Positions 49,706 to 61,678 of a stretch of DNA of 64,000 bases are shown piece after piece. The position numbers were made by a program, and so were the translations under genes. The notes under the pieces are model-generated. The model was not told where the DNA came from. It did not search any database and saw only the letters and a program-made list of their open reading frames with translations. The stretch comes from Phaffia rhodozyma (Eukaryota > Basidiomycota > Tremellomycetes > Cystofilobasidiales > Mrakiaceae): NCBI GenBank assembly GCA_014706385.1, contig JACGZH010000011.1, forward strand, positions 372,001 through 436,000, written 5' to 3'. Every line of letters begins with the position of its first letter. The first letter of the stretch is position 1.

Positions 49706-50103
49706 AAGCATGCCATCTTCCAAGAGGAGAAAACGACACGATAGGCCTGAGTTGAATCTCGGGTGGGTCTTGTAGTCAATCACCTTCCTTCTTCTCTAAA
49801 ATCTTGAATCCTCTTACCGATATACACAATTTGCTAGTTTTAGTGTTCCTTCGCATCCTTGCGTCGTTTTGCTTACCCCGTGTTTCTAGTTCTGATCGAT
49901 CTGTTATTTCCAATACTTGTCTTCTCTCTACTTATGTTCCACCAAAAACATAAGACGTTCTTCCTCTTCCGCATGTCCACTCTTCTCTATCACGTCCTTC
50001 TTTCTCAATGAGTGGACAGTGTGATATAAGAGATCATGAATAACAAAAGGTGGTACAACGGATCCTTCGGCTGCTCGGTTATCTTCGTTAATCTCGACTT
50101 GTC
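49706..50103. other. Convergent 3' region of SLY1 and CTR9
   Basis: A 398-bp AT-rich gap between two stop codons. It holds both 3' UTRs and shows no further feature. Confidence 0.5.
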
Positions 50104-53100
50104 CTAATCCTCATCTGAGTCTGATATTGTCTCCTTTGAGATGCTACACAATACGAGTGGAAGAAAGACGAAGCAAATGATCAGATTGAGAAGTTGACAC
50201 GTGTGTGATTTCTCAACATCGACAATGACTTACACTCGTTTTCCTTTTTTGTTTTTCAACTTCAACGCATCCTCGTCGTCTGACATCGCTGCAGCCACAA
50301 CTTTCTTTCTTGGTTTTGACTAAAACGATTCAAGAAGTTGGATAAGATGTCAAAACTTCAGCAGGGTATCCTCAGACGTTTCAAGGATAAGAAAAGAGAA
50401 GTCGAAAACTTACCTTTTTCGGTCTGCTCTCCTCATCGTCTTCGTCATTAGAATGGGCCTCTGCATCATCTGGCATCTCATCCGGGTCAACAAACTTCTT
50501 CTGTTTCTTTGATTTTTTACTCTTCTTGACCCTTGGTTGGTGTTCTTCCCTTTCTTCACCACTAGACATACCCTGACCGCCTTCGTCATCAGAACCATTG
50601 AGGAAGGCCTTCTTCTTTCGCTTCTTGGCAACTTTTTTCTCCCGTTCTGGTTCATAATCGGGTTGAACGAAGACCCACGAGGCGACCTGTTCACGAGCCA
50701 ATCGTCGTTCTTCAGCGAGTGCTTCGGCCTGTCGACGAATTTCTTCAGCCCGTTCTTTCTGTGAAATATGAAGGTTCAAGAAATAGCACAATGACGAAAA
50801 CAATGTCAACAACCTCGTTAGATATTCTGAAATGTATGAAAAGACTAAACGGACCTCTTTAGCTTCCAACTTTTGCTTCTCTTCCTCGCGACGTTGCATA
50901 GCAGCGGCGACGGTCGCCTGAGCGTCCTGCTCGTAAGCCGTCTGTTTCTCAACCTCGGCCGGTCCACGTCTGATGATACTGGATCCGTATCTGTATCGTT
51001 GATCCGCCATCTCTGGGTTGTAAGGTAAATTCTTTGACTTATCAGAGGCGAGGGCAAGGAAGATCCTAGTTTTCATAGAACGAAGCGAAGACAACAAAAA
51101 CTAAGTCAGTCGAGAGAAGAAAAGAAGAACAAGATACACTATGGATGCTTACTTTTGGGCGTGTACGGCTTGTTTGAGACCATCCTGAAGCTCGGCAAGT
51201 GTACGTTGATCGGTTGGAAGCGCAATGAGCATTTCTGCTGCCTTTTGTTCAATCATAGCCACGTTGAACAGAATAGCTTTGTCGTGCGGTTGAATGTGTA
51301 CAGCCTAAAAACAAGAAGAGCATAAGATTAATCGCCAAGCCACCATGATCCCAAGATGAGCTATATGAATGATGCAAGAAATATTACCCACTTTTTGAAG
51401 GTACCGCAACGCGATCTGCATAGCCGAGAAGTTTCCTTCTCGGTTAGCTTTTGCGTACCATGTTCGAGCTAAATATAGAAGAATCGGCGAGTGAACTCCG
51501 TTATAGAATCTCTGAAGGCCAGTCTCATACTGAATGCAGAAGTAATTTCACAAACGTTAGGATACGATAACGCATCTTAAGATTCTGGCAAGCAAAGGGA
51601 AATACGCACACTCTCGATGGCTCGTTCAAACTCATCATTTGCAAAATAGCAATGTCCCATATTGATGTAAACGCTTCCATCAGTAAGAGTCTCCCTGACT
51701 CTGTGGAAAACAGACAAGGCCTGCCGAGCATTTGCCACCCTGGTTCGACCGTCCTCGTTCGATGACCCTGCTGGTGCGAGCGCATTCTCAGCGATAGCAA
51801 TAGCCAAACTCTGTGCAGCAAACGAACACTCTGGGTCGACCGACAGCGCCTTGTCAAAGAATTCTGCTGATCGAAGGAAGTTCTTAGACTGTTCTCGACG
51901 GAACGTCTTCATCGCCTGCTCGTTCTGCGCATCTCGAGGCGAAGGTTTCGTCTCTCTGGCCGTTCGATAAACAAGCCAACCAGCAGCACAGAGGGAGTAC
52001 ACATCGGACCGGTGTTCTTTGAGCGTAGTGTAGGCAAAGTCAAGAGCGGCTTTAGAAGCAGCTGAAGAAGAGCCGGTTGACGTGGTCTGAACGAGAAAGT
52101 ACAGATAAAATGCACGGAGCTCAAGGTTGGTAGGATGAGCCGTGAGGGCTTCCTTAAGGTAGGTATTGGCTTCATCGAACTGAGAGACCGCAATGCACAT
52201 AGCTGCTAGTCGTACCTTGGCTGAGAGTATCCAAGCCAATCGAAAATTAAAGTAAAGACGACAATATTAGCTTGCAGAACAAAAAGAATCATCATAAGAA
52301 ACGATAAACAAACCATCAGGATACTCTGGATGAATCGCCAAAATTTGTCTGTAAGCCTCTTTGGCCTCGTCCAACTTGCCTTGTCCCTCATATGCCCTTC
52401 CTAAGTTATAAAGTATAGTGGTCTTCATGTCGTTCACGTCGCTTCCTTCCATTCCGACCGAGCTGGTCAAGGCCTCCTGATAGATCGTCTCAGCTGTTTG
52501 GAGATCTCCATCAAGATAAGCAAGCGACGCCAAGTTGTTCAACAACTGAGGCGATTTAGGTTGTTCGTTTTTAAGCCGAACTTCAGCCGCCGATCGATAA
52601 GCCTTTGCTGCCTTTTCGATTGAATTGCCGTGCCACGTTTTGGCCATCTCCACAAACAGGTCTGGATCGTCGCTGATATCTCTAATTGAATCGGCTGACG
52701 TATTATCGATAGTATGTTGAATCCGATCAAATGCAACTCGCGCTTGAGCGCGCTCAGCCTTTTCTTCCTCAGCACTAAGACCGGCGTGCGGATGGGCAAG
52801 AAGGGAAGCGTAGATAGCCTGAACTTCAGGCTCATGAGGCCACCGTTTGATGATTCCACCGAAAGTATGTTTGGCTTGAAGCAGATCGCCTATAGATATC
52901 AAGACAGGACAGATCAGAAGTGACTCTATGTAAACGATGGATTTGGTGTTTCTCAAAAAGCAAAAGTCAACATACCACTGGCGATCTGCATCTGACCTGC
53001 CCCGATATCTGCTAGTAGACTTGAATTTCTGGATTCCGATGCGGCCTGTTCAAACATTCCTTGAGCTTCAGGAATATTGCCCTGCATATGATGAATCCTA

Positions 53101-54900
53101 GCCAGAGTGGTCAATCCTCCAATGTAGTGAGCTCGAGTGTCAGCAAACTGCATCGCTCTCTCCGCGAGCTTGACAGCCTGTCAAGGAACAACACAAACAC
53201 ACATCAAGAAAAGTAGAGTTAGGAATAACGTTTGTCTGATATATACATGTATGTATGTCGAGAAAGATTTACCCTTGAGTATGCTCCACTTTCCAGAGAA
53301 TGCATCGTACTTGAGGCGATGGCAGCAGCTGCACTAGTTTGATCGCTTGCTCTGAAAGCAGCAGCCACCGACCGAAGTCCTTCTATCAAAGGCTGATCTC
53401 GATCTTCCCGACGCGTGTGTACGTTCTTCACCACGTTGAGTCTCTCTAACCCAAGGAGTAACTCAGCAGCCCAGCTGTTGGGATCCTGCAGATGCATGTA
53501 TTAAGAAGTGATTTGGTTAACACGTATTCTTGTACAAGACAACCGCGGAAAAGTTTGAACGTACGAGCTCTAAGCTTCGAGTCCAAGCAGCTTTGGCTTT
53601 CTCCCTCGAGTTCAACACCCAATAGCAAAGTCCGATACCGATTCTGGGATCCGGCTTACAATCTGGGTTGAGCGATAAGACCTTCTGGAACAGGACCAAG
53701 GCTTGTTGAGGATCACGTTGGGTATAAGCAACTCGTGCCTATAGATGAATTGTAGATGAAGCATGTAACACTACACATATCAGCTTTATGCAGGCAAAGA
53801 ACTCTCGATTATGCATGAAAAACAAAAAAAGGCAACGCTACCTTTCCGAGAAGAGCAAATACGTTGTTGGGTTCCCTCTGCGAGATAGAGTCAAAGTGTT
53901 TCAACGCTCCGTCTGCCTCGCCTCTGGCAAGTTGCATGATACCTTGAATATGACGACCGTGCGACAGGTCAGTATGTACTTTTGGGCCCAGTTCACCGAG
54001 TAAGGGAGAAGGCAAGAAAACCCAGACTAACCGACACTCAAGAATCCGACCATGTCAAAGTTCTCGCCTAGTTGCATTTGAATTCGCTGAGCTTCGTTGA
54101 TCTTCTCCGAAGCTTGCTCATACAGAGCTCCTTTGGTTAATGTCGAAGGAGGCAAGATGTCGCCGTCTGTAGTAGTGATTTGACCGACGCGTCAGCGAAG
54201 GTATACTCTTCCTAGCGACGCGACTGGAATGTATATGGACCAAATAAATGTGACCATTACTCACCAGCGTTAGGAAGGATAAGTTTGGGAGCTTTCTTCG
54301 CCTTGGCAAGCTTCATATTGGCCAGCACAAGCAGAAGAGGAACTTGAGCAGCCAATTCATTACTGGCTCTCTTAGCTGGAAGAGATGAAATCGAGGCGGG
54401 TGTGAGCAAAGATATGGCAATAAGAATCAAGTCAATCCTCTGCTGTTGTACACGAGCAGACATCTTGCTGCTTTCTAATCGTTCGATGTGCAGAGATATA
54501 TACGAAATACGACTGACTCTTCAAGCCCAATTCGGCCATCCTCTCTGCCTGAACTTCGTTTCCGATTCGGATGAACTCGAGGATACAGATCAACCAGAGC
54601 TCAACTTTTGCGTTTGCTGATTCAAAGATATCCAAGATCGGCTCCACTCCATCTTCTCCTTCTGCTAGCTGGGAGAGTTCAAACTCGACGAGCTCGCCCC
54701 TGTTCACGAATACCCAAAGGAAAGTAGATGACCAGAGGGATAACATAAAAGAAGGCGAAAGGAAACAGTTAGCCCGATTGACTTCCCCACAGTCGTGCGA
54801 TGGAGGCCCAAAAATGAAACGAAATAAAGTCGTACCCTCCCATATTGACTTCAATCGTTCTGGATTTTGGATCCTCTATCGGTACATCTATTGAATCCAT
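50104..54900 (-). CDS. CTR9: PAF1-complex TPR subunit Ctr9
   Basis: Scaffold of the Paf1 complex, which travels with RNA polymerase II and supports H2B ubiquitination and H3K4/K36 methylation. Start at 54900 (MDSIDVPIEDPKSRTIEVNM), then GELVEFELSQLAEGEDGVEP and ANAKVELWLICILEFIRIGN, the usual Ctr9 N-terminus. A long superhelix of TPR units follows over about 54,000-51,400; examples are QGIMQLARGEADGALKHFDS, GIGLCYWVLNSREKAKAAWT, YIGGLTTLARIHHMQGNIPE, LYNLGRAYEGQGKLDEAKEA and YINMGHCYFANDEFERAIES. The C-terminal part is charged: ARREEEKQKLEAKE-like coiled coil, KKVAKKRKKKAFLNG, KKSKKSKKQKKF and acidic SNDEDDEESRPKK, ending ETISDSDED. The acidic and basic low-complexity tail is typical of Ctr9. 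About fifteen exons; stop at 50104-50106. Confidence 0.93.
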
Positions 54901-55276
54901 CTTGGGCTTAAGGACGTAGATGGTAGAGTGGAGGAGAGAGAGGGATGAATGACGAGAAAACGTGAGGCCTAGTCGCGCTCAGCGGCAAGAAGAACGGTCA
55001 CGGTGAGTGGTTACCCGTATGTGGTTACATCTAGTAAAATGAACGGCGGTCCAATTCAGGATTGTAGTACAATCTCAATATTCATCTGTTATAGAAGCTT
55101 AAGTGCAATAGAAGCACAACTTGATTCAAGCAGTAGATGGTGCAGATGTTTATTTTATATGAGTTACATTCACAAAAAATTGGAGTGTAGGGTCGAGGAG
55201 AAAGAAAAAGTATTTGAAACGTAGTGGGAAAAAAGAAATCTATAAAGCACATAGAGGCTGGTCCAAAGACATTTGC
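54901..55276. other. CTR9 promoter / 3' flank of the INN1-like gene
   Basis: A 376-bp gap between two minus-strand genes. No ORF or repeat of note is seen. Confidence 0.4.
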
Positions 55277-58027
55277 TCAAGTCCAATGAGGTGGCTGCTG
55301 TGACTGCCAACTACCAGAGTAACCTCCCGGAGCAGACGCTCCTGTCGAAGAAGCCGCATAACTTGTCGGCTGCTGTACTTGTCCGGCGCCATATAACCAC
55401 GTCGTCTGCAGATTTGCAGGTGATGGCGTTTGTCGTGGCGGAGGCGGAGGCGGAGGAGGCGCTCCGTTGTAGGTCTGGTTCAGGTTTGGCGAAGTTGAGT
55501 GGGAATAGATTTCTTGCGATGGCGTAGGCTGGTTAAGATATCCCGACGGTTGAGAAGAAGTGTAACTTCCCGTCGAAGGATGCTGATACTGACTTGATAC
55601 GTTGTAACTAGGAGATATAGGAGAAGCGTGCCTATAAATATCTGTTGATGAACTCGGGGGTGGAGGTGGTGGAGGTGGAGGCAAATGTATAGGAGCAGAA
55701 GCGGGAGCGGGGGTCGGCGCGGATGGTGGATACGGAGACTGATAGTAAGATGATGAAGGAGCTGGTGATGAATTGCCAACTGGTGTCTCGTACACATTCC
55801 CTTGTTGAAGGAAAATCGGCTGCTGACTAGGCCATTGGGACGTCGAACTCGTTGGTCGGTTCGGCGGGGGAGGCGGCGGCGGTGGTGGCGGAGGGGCGGG
55901 GCTAGGAGCAGGCGTGGAGGTACTATGGTGAGAGTTGTGCTGATATTGCTGAGAAAGAGGGTCCTGATACCCAATCTGTGATGGTGCATATCCATATTGC
56001 CCCGTCCCCATAGAAGGCGGTGCCACAGATGAATACCCGTGTCCTCCCATCATCGGGCTCGAAGTTGGTGGGCTCTGATAGCTACCTATGGAGAGTCGCC
56101 TCTGATAAGTAGGCTCAGGTAGCGGCCGACCTGTGTCTGGCCCATCCGATCTTCTATGGGGCACCAAGCTAGAGGCAAAGCTCAACCCGTCTGTCCCCGA
56201 TACCGTCGACATGTCCGACGAGGAGTGATACGAATTTGTCAGTGTAGCTTGAGGTATCGGTGTTTGAGACACTGGAAGCGAGGGTGGCGGTGGTGGAGGA
56301 TGGGCAAGGTATCGTTGAGGATCTGAATAGGAGAGATGAGGCAATGGGGGCGGTTGGCTGAGTTGGCTGGACTGATATGATGCATAGGAAGGCGCGCCGT
56401 AATCTTGAGGAGGAGCGGTAGGCAGAGGAGTTGGTGGAGCGTAGGGAGCGTACTCCTGAGGTTGAGGGAATTGCGTGTAAGAAGATGAAGGTAGCATTGT
56501 AGTCGAAGATGACGGAGGAAGGGAAGAATTATGGTGATAAGGAATTGAGTTGGCATGCGAGGGAAGTCCTGGCGTAAGCAACGTTTGTGGCTGAAGAGTG
56601 GAAAGATATCCCAAGGACTGAGAAACAGGTATGGGTTGACCATAATGAGGTGTCTGCTGTTGAGGAGGTTGATTCCAGGTAGATGTGTCAGGTACAAATC
56701 CGGGAGGTAGACGATCGACTCTAGATTGATGTGCGTCCATCGTGCTCGGCAAAGGTCTGGATCCGATGGTGGAAGTAGCCGAGGCGACTGATGCTAGAGA
56801 CATCATTGAAGCAGGCCTGGCGATCATGTCTAGGGAATTTGCACGAGGAGGGAGTTGAGAGAAGGAATGCATGGATGCCGAATGCTGAAATTGTGGATTG
56901 AGCGGAGCCTGGGCTGGCGGCATGGCAGAGGTGTTGGACTGAAACGTAGCCGTCATATCAACAGAGAAACGAAATGATCAACAAGCTGTTGCAATGAGAC
57001 AAGAAGATAAGACATCCAGAGGACTGTATTAGCAAGACTCACCATGAAGCTGCCTGCTCTTCTGCGGCTATCTTCATCAGGTCCGAGCGGCGTCCCGTTC
57101 GACATCCCGTGGAGGTTAGTGGCAGAGCTTGCATGTCGAAGGTAGGCTGGCTGACCGTGCGCATCTGGCCGGTTAAGACTTCCGTAGCCAGTATTTGGAA
57201 GCTTAGGTGGTTTGGGTGGAGGAGGGGTTCCCTGTTTAAAGTTTCGTTAAAGAAAACACGACAGTCAGGCAAGGTAACAGATTGATTTAGAAGAGATACA
57301 ACAGAGTGGCAGGCCTTACTGAAATAAAATACGTAAACTCGAGGAAGATCTCTCCAGCATATCGGTCTTTCCGATTGATAGTTATCCATTCTTCAAGACG
57401 GAGGTTTGCAAGTTGATGTCCGCATTAGTTTGAGGGATAATACACACTTCTGATGGCTGTGACGACGTACCTTCGTCTTCCCCCGAGTTTAACACCTTGG
57501 CAAGATCAAACTCGGCCTCACCAATCAATTCTGGCTCCCTAGGAGCATCTGCATAACAACATAGTTTGACGATCTTGCTTCCCTTCTCAAATACTTTTCT
57601 CTTGCGTTTTCCGGGAGGGACTTTGGCACCTTCTGTTCCAGACTCGGTATCCGACTTTGACTGGACGAGAATATCTTCAGTGTCCTCAAAGATCTCGAAC
57701 TTGAGCTGCTCATCCCATGCTGGATGCTGACCACCTTTCTTGATGACTGAGGTCCGCCGTTTCTCAGATGATACTGTCAACGTACAATACGGATCTTGCT
57801 TGGAAAGTTTGACGTTTGTAAGATGTCGCTATCAAACAATGAAAGAGAGAGAGAAACGAAAGACATCAGCCACAAGGTACAGTGAACCAGAGATGGGCTC
57901 TAGATGGACGTACAGCTCTGAGGACAACAATAACGAGTTCACCCAGCTTGCGCCTCTCATCGTCTCGGGCTAAAGTCTGAGCAGAGCCATCGGACAAAGT
58001 GGACGAAGTAGGTTTTGAAACTTCCAT
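55277..58027 (-). CDS. C2-domain, proline-rich cytokinesis protein (Inn1/Fic1-like)
   Basis: An N-terminal C2 domain joined to a very long proline-rich disordered tail. This is the layout of budding-yeast Inn1 and fission-yeast Fic1, which link the contractile ring to the F-BAR protein Hof1/Cdc15 during septation. Start at 58027 (MEVSKPTSSTLSDGSAQTLA). The C2 domain has DDERRKLGELVIVVLRA, RHLTNVKLSKQDPYC, GGQHPAWDEQLKFEIFED, KIVKLCCYADAPREPELIGE and WITINRKDRYAGEIFLEFTY. The Asp ligands for calcium are incomplete, as in Inn1/Fic1, suggesting calcium-independent binding. Then GTPPPPKPPKLPNTGYGSL and a 560-residue Pro/Ser/Gln/Tyr-rich tail with at least three polyproline runs (near 55890, 55670 and 55455), candidate SH3-binding sites. 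It ends SWQSQQPPHWT. Orthology to Inn1/Fic1 is inferred from architecture. Confidence 0.75.
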
Positions 58028-58292
58028 CGCGTGAACCAATCCTGAATAGGTCTTTATCAGAGGGTGAGAGACCAGAGGACACGACTGACGTGAGTAGGGA
58101 GAGGACGAGGATGGATGAACGAGGGAAAAGGGCGCATCCGGATTGATTAGAAATCTTGGCTGTACTCTCTAATACGCAACTCTAGATGTTTTGTAGTCTT
58201 TTGATTTATTAGAATTTACCAGTGTTTTTCCTTTTTCAACTCTCAGCCCTGCCAATCTCATCTCTCCATCTTTACCATCCATCTTGCTCAAC
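58028..58292. promoter_or_regulatory. Divergent promoter of INN1-like and YKE4-like genes
   Basis: This 265-bp interval separates two opposite start codons and holds both promoters. No specific site is called. Confidence 0.45.
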
Positions 58293-60354
58293 ATGCCGGG
58301 TACTAGACTCATCTTTATCGGCATTCTCGTTCTCGCGCTCGCTCTGCCAGCCTTGGCACTTTTCAAGACATCCGACTCTCATGCTCCTATCAGAGTAGGT
58401 TTGCTTTTTTTTTTCCTCACTCTGCCAGGCCATCTCGAGTGTGTTGGCTGAAACGTTCTCTTGCTGGTTCATCTCCTGGGATAAACCTTCGGTCATGGCA
58501 GATCAAAGACATTGAAGCCTGCTCGACGGTTCAGCGGCTGAGCAGCATCAAGGATACTTTTGAGTCTGCTGATGGAGAGAGCCCGTTGATGAAGCGGCTG
58601 TTTGCTTTGTTATTCCCATTCGACAGTCCCGCTTACAACTCTCTCCTAGCTACATTCTACATCTCGTCTTTCCCCAATTTGATCCTGGGATTCATCCCTG
58701 CCGATATCGAGTTGTCTTCTTTGAACACCATGATCTCGGTAGGTTCATATTGTTTTAGTCTCTGGATAATTCATGTGGGCTGACTGTTCTCTACCTTAGT
58801 TCGCTACCGGAGGACTCCTTGGAGACGTTTTCTTGAACTTGATGTACGTCTTCCGGCCACTGATAAAATTAGTGCGCCTACTCGAAACTCACCACGGATG
58901 TGTACTATCTTCTCCGCCAGCCCACACTCCTTCATGGGTGAGCCCTCGCCTGAGGCTGGAGTGAGCGTCGTCCTTGTTGAGCCGAGGCGAAACATCGTGG
59001 TCGGGACTGCAATCTTCTCCGGGTTCGCTCTCTTCTTCTTGCTCGATAAAGTAAGCTTGTCCACCATCTTCGTTGTCTGATGAGTTTGGGTGAACCTAAA
59101 GCCTACATCTTCTTTTCTGCAATACAGACGATGCGATACCTTTCCTCCCGAAACGGTGATTCAGACTCCTCTGGTCATTCTCATTCCCATAATCACTCCC
59201 ACTCAACCGGGTCTTCCTCGGCTCTCGCCGGGACTGATAAAGATACTGCTTCGACGCTTAAAAAGCGAGGATCATCTACCGCTGTGGAAGAGAAGGCGGA
59301 GGTTCAACCTACTACCACTAAGGAGGTCGGAGCTAGTCTGCAGCTGGGTGCTTACTTGAACTTGTTTGCTGATTTCACTCACAAGTAAGGACTCTTCTCT
59401 CTTTAGCGATTCATCGATCACATGATGTGTTTGACCAATCGAATGTTCTCTTGTCGATCAGCATCACCGATGGGTTGGCAATGAGCGCTGCATTCTTCGC
59501 GTCTCCTACAATCGGCGCGACCACTACATTGGCATGCTTTGCCCACGAGATCCCACATGAGATTGCTGATTTCTCTATTCTCGTCAAGAGCGGGTAAGCT
59601 TGATAAATTCGTCTGTCTTGCTGGAGACGAAATGTAAGAAGGGCGAAGAAAACTTTGTTGACGTTCTCGAACATAATGTTTCCATTCAAACATATAAATA
59701 AATAAAAACAGATTCTCCAAGAAGAAAGCTATGCTCAGTCAATTCATCACCGCCATTGGTGCATTCGTAGGCACCTTGCTTGGAATCTTTATTCAAAAGA
59801 TGGCGGCCGCGGGAGCGGAGGAAGTTGTTTCTTCACCTGACCTGGTCGCTTCGGTTTTGCACAGTGCGTATTGAATTTTTCAAACATTGGCCTTATATGC
59901 CCAAAGATCCCTTGTTTAGAAAACTGATATTGTAAACTTCCTGCGACTGTTCTTGTGTGGCTGACATAATCCGCGCTTACCTGTAGAGGCTTCTGGGATC
60001 TTGCAGACCACGGTGACAGGGGCTGACCTAGTTATTCCATGTGTTGCCGGTTCATTCTGTATGTCTTTGTTTCTCTTATCAAGCTGATAATCATGCCCGG
60101 CCACTGGCTAACGACTGTGTTCTATCTGACAGTATACATTGCGAGTGTCTCGGTCGTCCCGGAGCTTTTGGAGGCAAGCTCAAGCGGGCGACAGTTATTG
60201 AAGGAAGCGGCTGCAATGGCTTTCGGAATCTCATGGTAGGTTTTGTTCTGTCTCTTCGAATAAATGATCATCCGCTGATGAAGCTTATTGTTGGTTTGAA
60301 AATCACGCGCACTTTCATCTCCACAGCATGGCCTTGATTGCTTGGAACGAATGA
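58293..60354 (+). CDS. YKE4: ZIP zinc transporter, YKE4/SLC39A7 (ZIP7) type
   Basis: Moves zinc out of the ER or Golgi lumen into the cytosol; the LIV-1 subfamily of ZIP transporters. Start at 58293 with a signal-peptide-like leader (MPGTRLIFIGILVLALALPA). Conserved blocks: NSLLATFYISSFPNLILGFI, FATGGLLGDVFLNL, PHSFMGEP, GTAIFSGFALFFLLDK, a cytosolic His-rich loop (SGHSHSHNHSHSTG), LNLFADFTHNITDGLAMSAA, the LIV-1 motif FAHEIPHEIADFSILVKSG, KKKAMLSQFITAIGAFVGTL and the final ASVSVVPELLEAS, EAAAMAFGISCMALIAWNE. The metal-binding His/Asp residues of TM4 (HNITDG) and TM5 (HEIPHE) are present, and HEIPHE rather than HELPHE matches the Ke4 branch. About eight introns; the join for the first exon is less certain. 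Stop at 60352-60354. Confidence 0.92.
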
Positions 60355-61678
60355 ACGATGACGATTCTGGTTCTTATGACAATGTTGATGTCAGTAACCA
60401 TAGCGAGGGATGCCTGATAGAGATGCAACCTATGCTGCTGTTCGGAATACATTTTCCTGTGTCTGCAATCGAATGAGTACACAGTGGAAGAAGGAAAGGA
60501 AATTAACTTCGGCAAAGACAAATGGAGACTGCGGATCTTCATTTATACTGATCGTCGTCTGTTGTTGCTTCCCATCCTTTTGTTATCTCGGATGGGAGCG
60601 GAATTAGACAAAAGGGAATTCGAGAGATATCGGCATCGACGGAGAGAGAACAGCAGTGTTTGACTCATCCGGTAGAGACTCAAATGTCTGTAAGATGTAT
60701 GTCTATTGAGATGAGGTGGTGTAAGTGTGTACAGGATAAATCAGCCCAAACTAGAATAGATGAAAGGAACTCGACTCGTTTTGAAGATAACTTACACGAA
60801 CATCTCTCTTGTTCTTTTCATATCTCTTCCGTCGGCATCTCGGTCAGATTTAATACACATTTGATAAAATATCTTGCCAGTTTGACAAGAAAACTATCAA
60901 CGGTAGACCGTTTTTCTTCTCTCTCGACATCCATCAACCAACGATCGAGTCGGATAGACGTAATCATATCTGGCCTCGCTTTCATATCTTTCTGATCGAG
61001 TGGACACCCTTCGCAACTGCCTGATATAAATCGTGAGTGTTCCTCCCGTGATTCGGATAGAACGGATATGGTTCTGTGACGCGCCAGCTTCGAATCGTTC
61101 AAACGAAAGACACTTCGTCCCTGTCGGTTCTGGTACGACTGATGGTCGTTTCCTCAGGCCATCGCAGAACTTGAGCGATCGGTTGGATGGTCTTTACATT
61201 CCAGACATGACGGGTGATCGTACAGCCGAGTAAAGTCAAGTCGACGGTCCCTTATGTGATCGATGTCCGGCCGCCGATCGGCTCAGAGATTGTTGTCCAT
61301 TGGTGTTTGGGGAAGAGAATGCACATCAGGCTTTCACATCGAACCGTTCTATCCCGGAATCAGACGCGTTAAAAGAGGCGGGAAGACTTTGTTCTCGTCG
61401 GAAGGGCTGAAAGTTTACACGTCGAGAAGTGCAAGACACGGAGACCAAGCCTTCTCCGGGGGTCGACTTTGGCTCTCCCTGTATTTCCTCTCTCGCATCT
61501 AGCGCGTAACATCAAGCATCCAGCACGTCCTTGTTTCTTATTCGAAGAACAGATTGCTAACAAGTACAACCCTTGTTTCGTCTTGTTTCTTCGATCGTGT
61601 CCGATCTCTATCACGCAACTGAAGCGAAGAAGAGAGAAGAGAGACACTCTATAAGCTTAAATACGTGTAGAGTGAAAG
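60355..61678. other. 1.3-kb intergenic region upstream of the G-alpha gene
   Basis: This holds the zinc transporter 3' UTR and the G-alpha promoter. Short frames on both strands (for example 61033-61233 and 61263-61502) show no domain or splice structure. The 100 bp before the ATG are purine-rich (GAAGAAGAGAGAAGAGAG near 61626), unlike the pyrimidine-rich starts elsewhere. Confidence 0.4.

Noticed and set aside
58439..58500. An alternative first exon for the YKE4-like gene (SSVLAETFSC region)
   Set aside because: The signal-peptide exon at 58293 followed by an intron to the acceptor before IKDIEACSTV gives a better family match.
61033..61502. Two plus-strand frames upstream of the G-alpha gene
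   Set aside because: They are unrelated to each other, lack domain features and fit promoter or UTR sequence.
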